From the NCBI GenBank assembly GCA_947382445.1, contig CANCZH010000022.1:1-23380 (forward strand): a stretch of 23,380 nucleotides of DNA, read 5' to 3'. The notes beneath the pieces are model-generated. The model was not told the DNA's origin. It saw only the letters and a list, made by a program, of their open reading frames with translations, and ran no database searches. Positions 9,062-16,050 of this stretch are shown piece after piece. This stretch comes from an uncultured Clostridium sp. GTDB taxonomy: Bacteria > Bacillota_A > Clostridia > TANB77 > CAG-508. The translations under genes were made by a program, and so were the position numbers. Positions within the stretch are counted from its first letter, which is position 1. Each line of letters opens with the position of its first letter.

Positions 9062-9539
9062 AACAATCACTCTCCTTTATTTTAGTTTTCCCTCTATAAA
9101 AGGTAACTCTAGCCCAGTTTTCGCTTTTTCCAAAGATAGCTCCAATTTCTTTAAATTTCAAATTACCATTAATTCTAAGTTCAATAACTTTTTTAGAAAT
9201 GTTATCAAGAGAATTAATTTTTGTATTTAAACTTATTTGTTCATAATTTGAAATTAAATTATGTTCAATATCTTCATCAGAAACAATTAAACTAAGATCA
9301 TCATAATTAATAACAGATTTCTTATTTTTTCTTATTTCATCATACCAAAGATTTTGAGCAATTTTGCAAAGCCATGTAGATATTTTAGAATCTTCTTTAA
9401 AAGAATTAATACTTACAATAGCTTTATAAAATGTTTCTTGAGCTAATTCTTCAGAGATATCGGCGTTATGAGTTAAACAAAGTAGATACTTATAAATCAT
9501 GTCAAAATATTCTGTGTAAATTTCTTCAATATTTTTCAT
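9048..9539 (-). CDS. ECF-type RNA polymerase sigma factor
   Basis: This 163-residue extracytoplasmic-function sigma factor has only the two essential regions. Region 2 (about 8-72) contains ELAQETFYKAIVSINSF and STWLCKIAQNLWYDEIRK and recognises the -10 element. Region 4 (about 105-157) contains the helix-turn-helix FKEIGAIFGKSENWARVTFYRGK and recognises the -35 element. Region 3 is absent, as is normal for the class. It is co-transcribed with its anti-sigma partner, which overlaps its 3' end. AAAGGAG stands 9 bases before the ATG. An ECF-type promoter directly upstream suggests autoregulation. It resembles the SigV/SigM/SigW group of Firmicutes, but I cannot assign it to one of them. Confidence 0.9.
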   Translation of the reverse strand: MKNIEEIYTEYFDMIYKYLLCLTHNADISEELAQETFYKAIVSINSFKEDSKISTWLCKIAQNLWYDEIRKNKKSVINYDDLSLIVSDEDIEHNLISNYEQISLNTKINSLDNISKKVIELRINGNLKFKEIGAIFGKSENWARVTFYRGKTKIKESDCYEKD

Positions 9540-9559
9540 ATGTTTTGCTCCTTTACTAT

Positions 9560-9587
9560 TAGACGGACAAAAACTAAAAACGTTACA
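9560..9587 (-). promoter_or_regulatory. Probable ECF-sigma promoter, autoregulatory
   Basis: On the minus strand TGTAACG (plus 9581-9587) lies upstream of CGTCTAAT (plus 9558-9565), with 16 bases between GTAAC and CGTC. This is the classic Gram-positive ECF pattern (AAC in the -35, CGTC in the -10), not a SigA promoter. The expected start is near 9553, which leaves a leader of roughly 14 bases with the ribosome site at its 5' end. Confidence 0.6.
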
Positions 9588-9642
9588 AAATATATTAACA
9601 AAAAAATGTATATTTTTTCAAATTATTTACAAAAATAATAAT

Positions 9643-9984
9643 ATGAAAAATAAGATAATTGGATTTATAGCAGGAATTGTAAGTGGACTTTTTGGAGCTG
9701 GTGGAGGAATGATATTAGTACCAGCGTTTACGCACATAAATAAAATGGGAGAAAAAGAATCAAGAGCAACATCAATATTTTGTATACTGCCATTAGTAAT
9801 AGCAAGTTGTATTATATATATGAAAAATCAATATATAGATTGGAATATAGGAATAAAAAGTGCAATAGGAGGAATAGTTGGAGGAATAATAGGTTCAATA
9901 CTATTAAAAAAATTAAACAACAAAATACTAAACATATCATTCACAATTTTCCTATTATATGTATCAATAAAAATGATAATTTAA
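9643..9984 (+). CDS. Half-size TSUP (TauE/SafE) family membrane protein, first half
   Basis: TSUP proteins are membrane carriers for sulfur-containing or organic anions; family members normally have about 250 residues and two similar four-helix halves. This gene has only 113 residues and corresponds to one half. The glycine-rich start GLFGAGGGMILVPAF is the family signature. Four hydrophobic segments can be seen (about 4-27, 43-60, 68-87, 94-112). The second half is the next gene, and the two products probably assemble as a heterodimer. No Shine-Dalgarno sequence is visible: the ATG follows an A/T-only stretch, so a leaderless or very short transcript is possible. The substrate cannot be deduced. 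Confidence 0.8.
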   Translation: MKNKIIGFIAGIVSGLFGAGGGMILVPAFTHINKMGEKESRATSIFCILPLVIASCIIYMKNQYIDWNIGIKSAIGGIVGGIIGSILLKKLNNKILNISFTIFLLYVSIKMII

Positions 9985-9996
9985 ATCAAAAGCAAG

Positions 9997-10099
9997 TCAA
10001 AAAAAGATTTAGTATATAGTTTAAAAACTGGAGTGTACATAAGTACATGAGGATTTTAAGATATAATTTTAAATACATCAGATACTGAATATTTTTTGA
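9997..10099 (+). repeat. Structured intergenic element, copy B (between the two TSUP genes)
   Basis: The apical motif matches copy A almost exactly: CT-GGAG (10028-10033), TGTAC, loop ataa, GTACA, TGA-GG (10048-10052), then ATTTT. The stem below is TATA-g-TTTAAAA-a-CT (10015-10029) with GG-a-TTTTAAG-a-TATA (10051-10065). The base is TCAAAAAA...ATTTAGTA (9997-10014) pairing with TACTGAAT...TTTTTTGA (10083-10099). The conserved AAGTA/GACGAA loop of copies A and C is not preserved in place, although GACGAAAGG follows directly and carries the ribosome site of the next gene. It looks like a diverged copy. Confidence 0.65.
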
Positions 10100-10113
10100 C
10101 GAAAGGATAGCAC

Positions 10114-10509
10114 ATGGAAGTATTATTTGGTTTAATAGCAGGAATAATAAGTAGCTTAGGAATGGGTGGAGGAACAATACTAATATTATTACTTTCAATA
10201 TTTTTAAATACAGAACAACATGTAGCACAAGCAACAAATTTAGTATTCTTTGTTCCAACATCAATAACAGCAATAATTATGAACATAAAAAACAAAAAAA
10301 TAAATTGGAAAGTTTCAAAAGACATAATAATATATGGAGTAATTGGAGCTATTTTAGGTAGTTATATTTCAAACTATTTACCAAACGAAAAATTAAAAAG
10401 AGTATTTGGTATATTCTTACTCTTAATAGCTTTTTTTCAAATATATGAAATATATAGTTCGTATACTAAAAATAAAAAAGCAAATACTAAAAATATAAAA
10501 AATAAATAG
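10114..10509 (+). CDS. Half-size TSUP (TauE/SafE) family membrane protein, second half
   Basis: This 131-residue protein is the second four-helix half of a TSUP-type carrier. It opens with GLIAGIISSLGMGGGTILILLL, the same glycine-rich signature as its upstream neighbour, and has hydrophobic segments at about 2-27, 40-57, 66-87 and 96-113, ending in a Lys/Asn-rich cytoplasmic tail. The ribosome site AAAGGA (10103-10108) lies directly after structured element copy B. The two halves are in different frames 129 bases apart, with their own start and stop codons, so this is not a simple frameshifted single gene. Function is expected to depend on pairing with the first half. Confidence 0.8.
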   Translation: MEVLFGLIAGIISSLGMGGGTILILLLSIFLNTEQHVAQATNLVFFVPTSITAIIMNIKNKKINWKVSKDIIIYGVIGAILGSYISNYLPNEKLKRVFGIFLLLIAFFQIYEIYSSYTKNKKANTKNIKNK

Positions 10510-10521
10510 GAGGAAAAGATT

Positions 10522-10662
10522 ATGAAATTTGTAAAAGGTGCTATAATAGGCTCAATGGCAACAGCAACAGCTATGATGCTATATAAAGATATGAATAAAA
10601 ATACAAAAAATAAAGTTATAAAAAAAGGAAAACAATTTGCTAGAAAAATGGGTGTTCTTTAA
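10522..10662 (+). CDS. 46-residue basic small protein with an N-terminal hydrophobic segment
   Basis: A short gene with a strong ribosome site (AGGAGG at 10508-10513, 8 bases before the ATG) and a terminator straight after its stop. The product begins MKFVKGAIIGSMATATAMML, a glycine/alanine-type membrane segment, and ends in a strongly basic helix with many Lys. This layout resembles small YtxH-like proteins of Firmicutes. It is the last gene of the TSUP operon, 12 bases after the second half-transporter. Whether it is an accessory subunit is unknown. Confidence 0.7.
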   Translation: MKFVKGAIIGSMATATAMMLYKDMNKNTKNKVIKKGKQFARKMGVL

Positions 10663-10666
10663 CATA

Positions 10667-10697
10667 GATAAAAGCCTACTATTAGGTAGGCTTTTAT
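10667..10697. terminator. Bidirectional terminator
   Basis: ATAAAAGCCTAC pairs with GTAGGCTTTTAT around a short loop. It separates the TSUP operon from the convergent Cys-rich gene and has A/T tracts on both sides. Confidence 0.8.
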
Positions 10698-10699
10698 AG

Positions 10700-11134
10700 T
10701 TAGTCTTTACAGTTGCAAGGACATTCTGGTTCACAAGGATGTTTTTTATCTTCACAAGGATCTAATTTTGTACCTTTTAAACATCTTCTTTTTTCAAAAG
10801 AACATTCGCTACAAACTTTAACATGTTTTACTTTATCAGACCAAACTTGAATTTCATAAAATTTGTCTGGACAAAGAGGACCAAATACAAATTCACCATT
10901 TTTATCTGAGAAAGTATGAGAAACAGGACGTCTTTCTTCCATTCCACAGTCTTTTACAACTTCGATTAATTTTACAACAGCGTCTTGAATTGGTTCACCA
11001 TGTTTGTTTTTTAATACACCATAAATTACGTTTCTGTCATCTTCTGGCACGATAATTTCCATATCGAATTGTTTACCTTTTTCGATGAAGCCATCTACAT
11101 CTACAACTGGACACATATTTTTTTCTATTTCCAT
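10700..11134 (-). CDS. Cys-rich protein with a carboxypeptidase-regulatory-like beta domain
   Basis: I do not know the function. The 144 residues contain a transthyretin-like/carboxypeptidase-regulatory-like beta-sandwich (about 34-105): IYGVLKNKHGEPIQDAVVKL and later SDKNGEFVFGPLCPDKFYEI are characteristic of such repeats. The C-terminal tail (108-144) is packed with cysteines; in total I count eleven (8, 63, 88, 108, 111, 118, 127, 134, 138, 140, 142), suggesting metal binding or cross-linking. There is no signal peptide or membrane segment. The composition is less AT-biased than its neighbours. AAAGGAT precedes the start. A possible sporulation-type promoter lies upstream, so a role in the spore coat or exosporium is a guess worth testing. 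It is a single-gene unit with a terminator directly downstream. Confidence 0.75.
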   Translation of the reverse strand: MEIEKNMCPVVDVDGFIEKGKQFDMEIIVPEDDRNVIYGVLKNKHGEPIQDAVVKLIEVVKDCGMEERRPVSHTFSDKNGEFVFGPLCPDKFYEIQVWSDKVKHVKVCSECSFEKRRCLKGTKLDPCEDKKHPCEPECPCNCKD

Positions 11135-11173
11135 TTAAAATCATCCTTTACATATTTTTGCTTTCGCTTAGTA

Positions 11174-11201
11174 TATATTATGAGAAAAAGGAAAAAATGT
11201 G
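11174..11201 (-). promoter_or_regulatory. Possible SigK-like promoter of the Cys-rich gene
   Basis: On the minus strand CACA (plus 11198-11201) and CATAATATA (plus 11174-11182) are 15 bases apart, matching the mACm and CATAnnnTA boxes of the mother-cell sigma factor SigK. The region is so AT-rich that a chance match is possible; a weak SigA reading (TTTCAC, 18 bases, TAATAT) overlaps it. Confidence 0.3.
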
Positions 11202-11240
11202 AAAAATGAGCATATAATTTTTATTAGAGGTAAATAAAAA

Positions 11241-11699
11241 ATGTCTATTATAGGAATAATTACAAATTCAAATAATATAATTGAATTACAAAACAAAAAT
11301 AATTTAATACTTATAAATGATAAAACAATTGAAAATATGAAAAATATAAAATTTGATGTAATAGTTATATATGAAGAAATAAAACAAAATGAAAAAGTGA
11401 AAAAACTTATAAATAACAGTAAATATTTAATAGTAAGTACAGATTTTAAAAATAATAAAGAATTAATTAATGAAAAGTTAGAGGGGATTGTTTTAACATT
11501 TGGATTTTATAGCAAATCAAGTATAAGAATTGTGAGTAATGAAAATGAAGAAATAATTTTAGAAATACAAAGAGAAATAAAGAACTTAAAAGGTGAAAAA
11601 ATAGAATGCCAAGAAATAAAATTGAATAATAATTATGGGAAAAATCATATTTATTTAGCAATAGCAATGAAAATATTAGAAATTTTGGGGAAAATATAA
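11241..11699 (+). CDS. Unrecognised 152-residue cytoplasmic protein
   Basis: I do not recognise a family. The pattern of short hydrophobic strands alternating with helices (IIGIITNSNNIIEL, FDVIVIYEEI, YLIVSTDF, LEGIVLTFGFYSKSSIRIVS) suggests a Rossmann-like alpha/beta fold. The segment IVLTFGFYSKSSIRIVS and the conserved-looking end (HIYLAIAMKILEILGK) remind me of the middle region of Mur-ligase-like proteins, but no P-loop is present. It has no membrane segment. AGAGGT stands about 8 bases before the ATG. It lies just upstream of the SSB gene, which has its own promoter. Base composition is even more A-rich than the rest. Confidence 0.65.
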   Translation: MSIIGIITNSNNIIELQNKNNLILINDKTIENMKNIKFDVIVIYEEIKQNEKVKKLINNSKYLIVSTDFKNNKELINEKLEGIVLTFGFYSKSSIRIVSNENEEIILEIQREIKNLKGEKIECQEIKLNNNYGKNHIYLAIAMKILEILGKI

Positions 11700-11709
11700 A
11701 GTTTTTATG

Positions 11710-11738
11710 TAGACAAAAATGGAAAATCGTGCTATAAT
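11710..11738 (+). promoter_or_regulatory. SigA-type promoter of the two-OB SSB gene
   Basis: TAGACA (11710-11715) and a consensus TATAAT (11733-11738) are 17 bases apart. The predicted leader begins with a small hairpin, CTTGTTT (11742-11748) with AAACAAG (11758-11764), which may protect the 5' end. Confidence 0.75.
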
Positions 11739-11809
11739 AAACTTGTTTATACGAAAAAAACAAGCAAAAGCAATAAAAATACCATAGATAAAATAAGGAG
11801 GAAAAAAGA

Positions 11810-12487
11810 GTGGTTACAAATTTATTAGAAAATAACCATCTAGTATTAGTTGGAAAGGTTACAAGTGATAAAACATATAGTCATGAAATATATGGAGAAA
11901 AATTTTACATATTTGACTTAGAAGTACCAAGACTAAGTCAAGCAGTTGATGTAATACCAATAACAGTATCAGAAAGGCTATTAACTAATTTAGATTTGCA
12001 AATAGGAAAAAAATTAGTAGTAGAAGGACAATTCAGATCATACAATAGCTATCAAAATGAAAGAAACAAATTAATACTAACAGTATTTGCAAAAGATATA
12101 GTAGAAACAATTGAAAATGAAGAAGAACAAGAAGAGAAGAAAGAAATAGTATCAAATGAAGTTACACTATCAGGATATATTTGTAAAAAACCAATATATA
12201 GGCAAACACCATTTGATAGAGAAATAGCAGATATTTTATTAGCGGTAAATAGAGCATATAATAAGAGTGATTATATACCTTGTATAGCTTGGGGAAGAAA
12301 TGCAAGATTCTGCCAAAATATGGAAGTGGGAACAGAAGTAAAAATAGTAGGTAGAGTACAAAGCAGAAAATATGAAAAGAAATTTGAAGATGGAACATCA
12401 GAAGTAAGAGTAGCATACGAAGTATCAATATCAAGTATGGAAATAATAGATAAAAACGAAACACCAATAGCAGAAGAAGTAGGATAA
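11810..12487 (+). CDS. Single-stranded DNA-binding protein with two OB folds
   Basis: This protein should bind single-stranded DNA. The 225 residues appear to hold two SSB-type OB folds. The first is at about 8-107 (HLVLVGKVTSDKTYSHEIYG, then GKKLVVEGQFRSYNSYQ). After a Glu-rich linker (about 108-120) the second is at about 122-215 (VTLSGYICKKPIYRQTP, IPCIAWGRNARFCQNM, VKIVGRVQSRKYEKKF). Ordinary bacterial SSB has one OB fold and an acidic tail ending in a DDDIPF-like peptide; here that tail is missing, so this is probably a second, specialised SSB rather than the replicative one. The start is GTG at 11810 behind AAGGAGG. A large palindrome follows the stop. Confidence 0.75.
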   Translation: MVTNLLENNHLVLVGKVTSDKTYSHEIYGEKFYIFDLEVPRLSQAVDVIPITVSERLLTNLDLQIGKKLVVEGQFRSYNSYQNERNKLILTVFAKDIVETIENEEEQEEKKEIVSNEVTLSGYICKKPIYRQTPFDREIADILLAVNRAYNKSDYIPCIAWGRNARFCQNMEVGTEVKIVGRVQSRKYEKKFEDGTSEVRVAYEVSISSMEIIDKNETPIAEEVG

Positions 12488-12501
12488 TAAAATATAAATA
12501 C

Positions 12502-12629
12502 AATAAAAAACAATATATGTATTTCGCTAGACGTTGTGGGGACCGTTCAAAAGTTCTCAAAAGTTTGAAAAACTTTTGTAAGAACTTTTAGAATGGGGAC
12601 GCAAGAAATACATATATTGTTTTTTTATT
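12502..12629. repeat. Giant nested palindrome, probable terminator with an inserted inner hairpin
   Basis: The outer arms at about 12505-12525 and 12605-12625 are perfectly complementary over 21 bp and end in a T run, so together they would act as an intrinsic terminator. The 79-base interior is itself a hairpin: TTC-AAAAGTTCT-c-AAAAGTT (from 12546) with AACTTTT-gta-AGAACTTTT-a-GAA (to 12593). It is flanked by a GGGGAC copy on each side (12538-12543 and 12595-12600), in the same orientation. The GGGGAC ends recall REP-like or miniature mobile elements of Clostridia. Confidence 0.7.
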
Positions 12630-12668
12630 ATTGTCAAATATAATTTTATATTTAACTATAAATTTATA

Positions 12669-12697
12669 TTGAATATCCAAATCCCATTTGATATAAT
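12669..12697 (+). promoter_or_regulatory. SigA-type promoter, extended -10, of the membrane protein-rlu operon
   Basis: TTGAAT (12669-12674) and TATAAT (12692-12697) are 17 bases apart, and TG at 12689-12690 makes an extended -10 element. Confidence 0.75.
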
Positions 12698-12721
12698 TCC
12701 TAATATAAAAAAGGAGAACAT

Positions 12722-14383
12722 ATGAAAGACATAGAAAAGAAAAACAAATACAAATTTCATGTAATAATAGTAATATGTATAATCCTATATTGCATAGGAA
12801 TAGCACCAAAAAGCTTACAAAATGACACATTTTATACAATAAAAGTAGGAGAATACATTTCTCAAAATGGAATAGGAAATCTAAGAGAAGACCCATTCTC
12901 ATGGCAAGAACTCCCATATACTTTTCCACATTGGCTATATGACATAATAATATATGAAATATACTCAGCAGGAGGAATGTTTGGAATATACATATCAACA
13001 ATAATTCTAACAGCAATTTTAGGAATAAGCATATATGCTACAACAAATAAAATATCTAAAAATGCACCAGTTTCGGCAACATTAACATTTTTTGCACTAT
13101 ACTTAATGAAACCATATTTAGCAGCAAGAGCACAATTAGTAACATTTTCACTAATGATATTAACAATATATTTAATAGAAAGATATTTAGAAACGGCCCA
13201 AAAAAGATATGGAATAGGATTAATTATATTTTCACTACTAATAGTTAACCTACATATGGCAGTATGGCCATTTTTCTTCGTATTATTTTTACCACATCTT
13301 GCAGAATACTTTATTTCACTAGATATAATAAACTTTGATTTAATATTAAAAATAAAAATATTATTATTAAAAAGAAAAGGCGGAAATGAAGAAAAAATAG
13401 CTAAACTAAATGATGATTTAAATGATAATAAGAAAAAAAGAGAAGAAGTAAAAAATAATCCATATAAAATAAGAGTAAAAAGAAACGATAATGTAAAAAA
13501 ACTATGTATAGTAATGATAATATGTGGATTTATGGGAATATTTACTCCAACAGGAATAACAACACCATATACATATTTATATAAAACATTAACTGGAAAC
13601 ACTATGGAAGTAATCAATGAACATCTACCATTAGACTTAGGAGCAAATAAAGACTTTGTAGCATATTTCGTAATCTTTGTGCTAATATTAACATTTATTG
13701 ATGTAAAAATAGATTTAAAAAACATATTTTATTATGTAGGATTATTATATTTAGCATTAAATGGACGAAGACAAGTCTCAATGTTTTTAATTATATGTAC
13801 ACCAATATTAGCAAAAATAGTTTCAGAAGTATTTGAGAAGTATTCACCAGACTTACAAAATGATTTAATAAAAATGGTAAATAATTTCTATGGAAAAGTA
13901 TTATTAACAACAATAGTAATGATAATATCAATTCAAGACTTAAAGCCAAAAGTAAATGAACAATACTATTATGAATCAGATTATCCTATAAGAGCAGCAG
14001 CTTGGATAAAAGAAAATTTAGATTTGAAAAATATAAAATTATTTAATGAATACAACTATGGAAGTTATTTAATATATGAAGGAATTCCAGTAATGATAGA
14101 TTCAAGATGTGATTTATATACACCACAATATAATACAAAAACTGGTAGAGCGAAAGATGGACAAGACATATTTATGGATGTACAAAATATAGCAACTGGA
14201 AAAGATAACTATAAAGAAACATTTGAAAAATATGGAATAACACATGTAATTACATACTCAGATTCAAATGTAAGTCAAAAATTAAAAACAGATAACAATT
14301 ATAAGAAACTATATCCATTAACAGAAGAAGAAAAGGAAGATAAACGTTTTGTTATTTATGAAAGATTGGATATTAAAAAATGA
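12722..14383 (+). CDS. Polytopic membrane protein, possibly GT-C-like glycosyltransferase
   Basis: The 553 residues form an integral membrane protein with roughly ten or more hydrophobic segments, a charged cytoplasmic loop (about 215-262, Lys/Asn/Glu-rich) and a large soluble C-terminal domain (about 425-553). The first outside loop carries NDTFYTIKVGEYI and later SWQELPYTFPHWLYDIIIYE: acidic residues right after the first membrane helix, then a Trp/His-rich loop. This is the layout of GT-C lipid-linked sugar transferases of the GT39/ArnT kind, and the C-terminal AAWIKENL...NEYNYGSYLIYEG resembles domains of such proteins. I cannot confirm the family or substrate. AAGGAG precedes the ATG. 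The last codon overlaps rluD by 4 bases. Confidence 0.7.
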   Translation: MKDIEKKNKYKFHVIIVICIILYCIGIAPKSLQNDTFYTIKVGEYISQNGIGNLREDPFSWQELPYTFPHWLYDIIIYEIYSAGGMFGIYISTIILTAILGISIYATTNKISKNAPVSATLTFFALYLMKPYLAARAQLVTFSLMILTIYLIERYLETAQKRYGIGLIIFSLLIVNLHMAVWPFFFVLFLPHLAEYFISLDIINFDLILKIKILLLKRKGGNEEKIAKLNDDLNDNKKKREEVKNNPYKIRVKRNDNVKKLCIVMIICGFMGIFTPTGITTPYTYLYKTLTGNTMEVINEHLPLDLGANKDFVAYFVIFVLILTFIDVKIDLKNIFYYVGLLYLALNGRRQVSMFLIICTPILAKIVSEVFEKYSPDLQNDLIKMVNNFYGKVLLTTIVMIISIQDLKPKVNEQYYYESDYPIRAAAWIKENLDLKNIKLFNEYNYGSYLIYEGIPVMIDSRCDLYTPQYNTKTGRAKDGQDIFMDVQNIATGKDNYKETFEKYGITHVITYSDSNVSQKLKTDNNYKKLYPLTEEEKEDKRFVIYERLDIKK

Positions 14384-15294
14384 AAAAAGAATATATAGTA
14401 AATAGAGATGGAATTAGACTAGACAAAGCCATTGCCGAAATAGATGAAGATATTTCAAGAATGCTAGTGCAAAAACTTATAGAAAATGATAAAGTTTTAG
14501 TGAATGGAAAAAAAGAAAAAGCATCATATAAAGTTAAATTAAATGATAAAATAATAATAGAAATAGAAGAGCCAAAAGAATCTAAACTAAAAGCAGAAGA
14601 AATACCATTAAATGTAGTATATGAAGACAACGATATTATTATCATAAATAAAGAAAAAGGAATGGTTGTACACCCTGGAAATGGAAATCAAGATGGAACT
14701 TTAGCAAATGCTATAATGGCAAGATGCAAAGACTCGTTATCAGGAATTGGTGGAGAAATTAGACCTGGAATAGTTCATAGAATAGATAAAGATACTTCAG
14801 GAATAATAATAATAGCTAAAAATGATAAAGCACATATAAATATAAGTAACCAAATAAAAGAACATAAAACTAAAAAAACATATTTAGCATTAGTACGTGG
14901 AATCGTAAAAGAAAATGAAGCTACTATAGATATGCCGATAGGAAGAAGTCAAAAAGATAGAAAAAAAATGGCAGTTGTTAAAACAGGAAAAAATGCAATA
15001 ACACATTTTAAAGTTTTAAAAAGATATAAAGAGAATACACTTTTGGAAGTTAATATAGAAACAGGAAGAACACACCAAATAAGAGTACATCTATCTGAGA
15101 TAGGATATCCAATAGTTGGAGATTATACATATTCAAACGGAAAAAATAAATTTGGAGTAGAAGGACAAATGTTACATGCGTATAAAATTAAATTCAAACA
15201 TCCAACTACAGAAAAAGAAGTTGAATTTACAGCAGAATTACCTGAATATTTTTCAAACATAATAAAAATATTAGAAAGAGAGGAACAAGTTTAA
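14380..15294 (+). CDS. RluD-family 23S rRNA pseudouridine synthase
   Basis: This enzyme isomerises uridines in RNA, in the RluD case in helix 69 of 23S rRNA. The 304 residues start with an S4 RNA-binding domain (about 12-70, IRLDKAIAEI... and VLVNGKKEKASYKVKLND). The catalytic domain has the family signature HRIDKDTSG (133-141), with Asp136 as the catalytic residue. Other marks are YEDNDIIIINKEKGMVVHPG and TGRTHQIRVHL. The length is normal. Bacteria often carry several paralogues (RluD, YlyB, YjbO), so the exact target is uncertain. Its ATGA start overlaps the upstream membrane protein, which indicates one transcript. Confidence 0.9.
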   Translation: MKKEYIVNRDGIRLDKAIAEIDEDISRMLVQKLIENDKVLVNGKKEKASYKVKLNDKIIIEIEEPKESKLKAEEIPLNVVYEDNDIIIINKEKGMVVHPGNGNQDGTLANAIMARCKDSLSGIGGEIRPGIVHRIDKDTSGIIIIAKNDKAHINISNQIKEHKTKKTYLALVRGIVKENEATIDMPIGRSQKDRKKMAVVKTGKNAITHFKVLKRYKENTLLEVNIETGRTHQIRVHLSEIGYPIVGDYTYSNGKNKFGVEGQMLHAYKIKFKHPTTEKEVEFTAELPEYFSNIIKILEREEQV

Positions 15295-15298
15295 AAAA

Positions 15299-16016
15299 GT
15301 GGAAGAAAGACTACAAAAATATCTAGCAAATAGTGGCATAGATTCAAGAAGAAAATGTGAACAATATATACTAGATGGAAAAGTAAAAGTAAATGGAGAA
15401 GTTGTTACTGAGCTAGGAATAAAAGTAAATCCAGAAAAAGATGAAATTATTTTTAATGGTAAAAAAGTAGAAGTAAAAGAAAATAAAATATATGTATTAC
15501 TAAATAAACCAATAGGATATGTAACAACAATGAAAGAACAATTTGGAAGAGATAAAGTAACAGATTTAGTACATGTAAAAGAAAGACTTGTTCCAGTGCG
15601 GGAGATTAGATATGTACACATCAGGAGCAATAATACTAACAAACGATGGTGACTTTATTTATAAAGTGACACATCCAAAAAATGAAGTTACTAAAACATA
15701 TACAGTTACTTTGAAAGGACAAGTATCTAATGAAGAAATAGAAAGATTAAGAAGCGGAGTAACATTAGATGATGATTTTACAACTAGTCCTGCAAAAGTA
15801 AAAAAAATAATGGAAGATAAAGAAAATAATAAAACAAGATTAGAAATTGTAATACATGAAGGAAAAAATAGAGAAGTAAGAAGAATGTGTGAGGCAATAG
15901 ATAAAAAAGTTTTAGCGTTACACAGAAGCAAAATAGGAAAAATAAGTTTAGATGGTTTAAGCTTAGGAAAATGGAGATATTTAAAAGAAGACGAAGTAAG
16001 AAGTCTTATAAATTAA
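15299..16016 (+). pseudogene. RluB/RsuA-family pseudouridine synthase, frameshifted in the catalytic motif
   Basis: Two frames together make one RluB-like protein of about 238 residues. The first part (15299 to about 15598, GTG start) holds an S4 domain (ERLQKYLANSGIDSRRKCEQ) and the catalytic-domain start (YVLLNKPIGYVTT, then ERLVPV). The second, from about 15600, continues GRLDMYTSG, TNDGDF, KTYTVTLKG, EGKNREVRRMCEAI and LHRSKIG. Omitting one base in GTGCGGG (15596-15602) restores PVGRLDMYTSG, the family's active-site motif. As written, translation leaves frame exactly before the catalytic Asp and stops at 15652, so the product would be dead. Both parts are otherwise well preserved, which argues for a recent indel or a sequence error. 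It lies 4 bases after rluD, with a ribosome site inside the rluD end. Confidence 0.85.
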
Positions 16017-16050
16017 AAATAAGAAATTATACGAAAGAAGAGGAGAGAAA

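Noticed and set aside
12862..13725. A 287-codon minus-strand frame across the polytopic membrane protein
   Set aside because: It is antisense to a well-formed membrane protein with promoter and ribosome site; its own start has neither.
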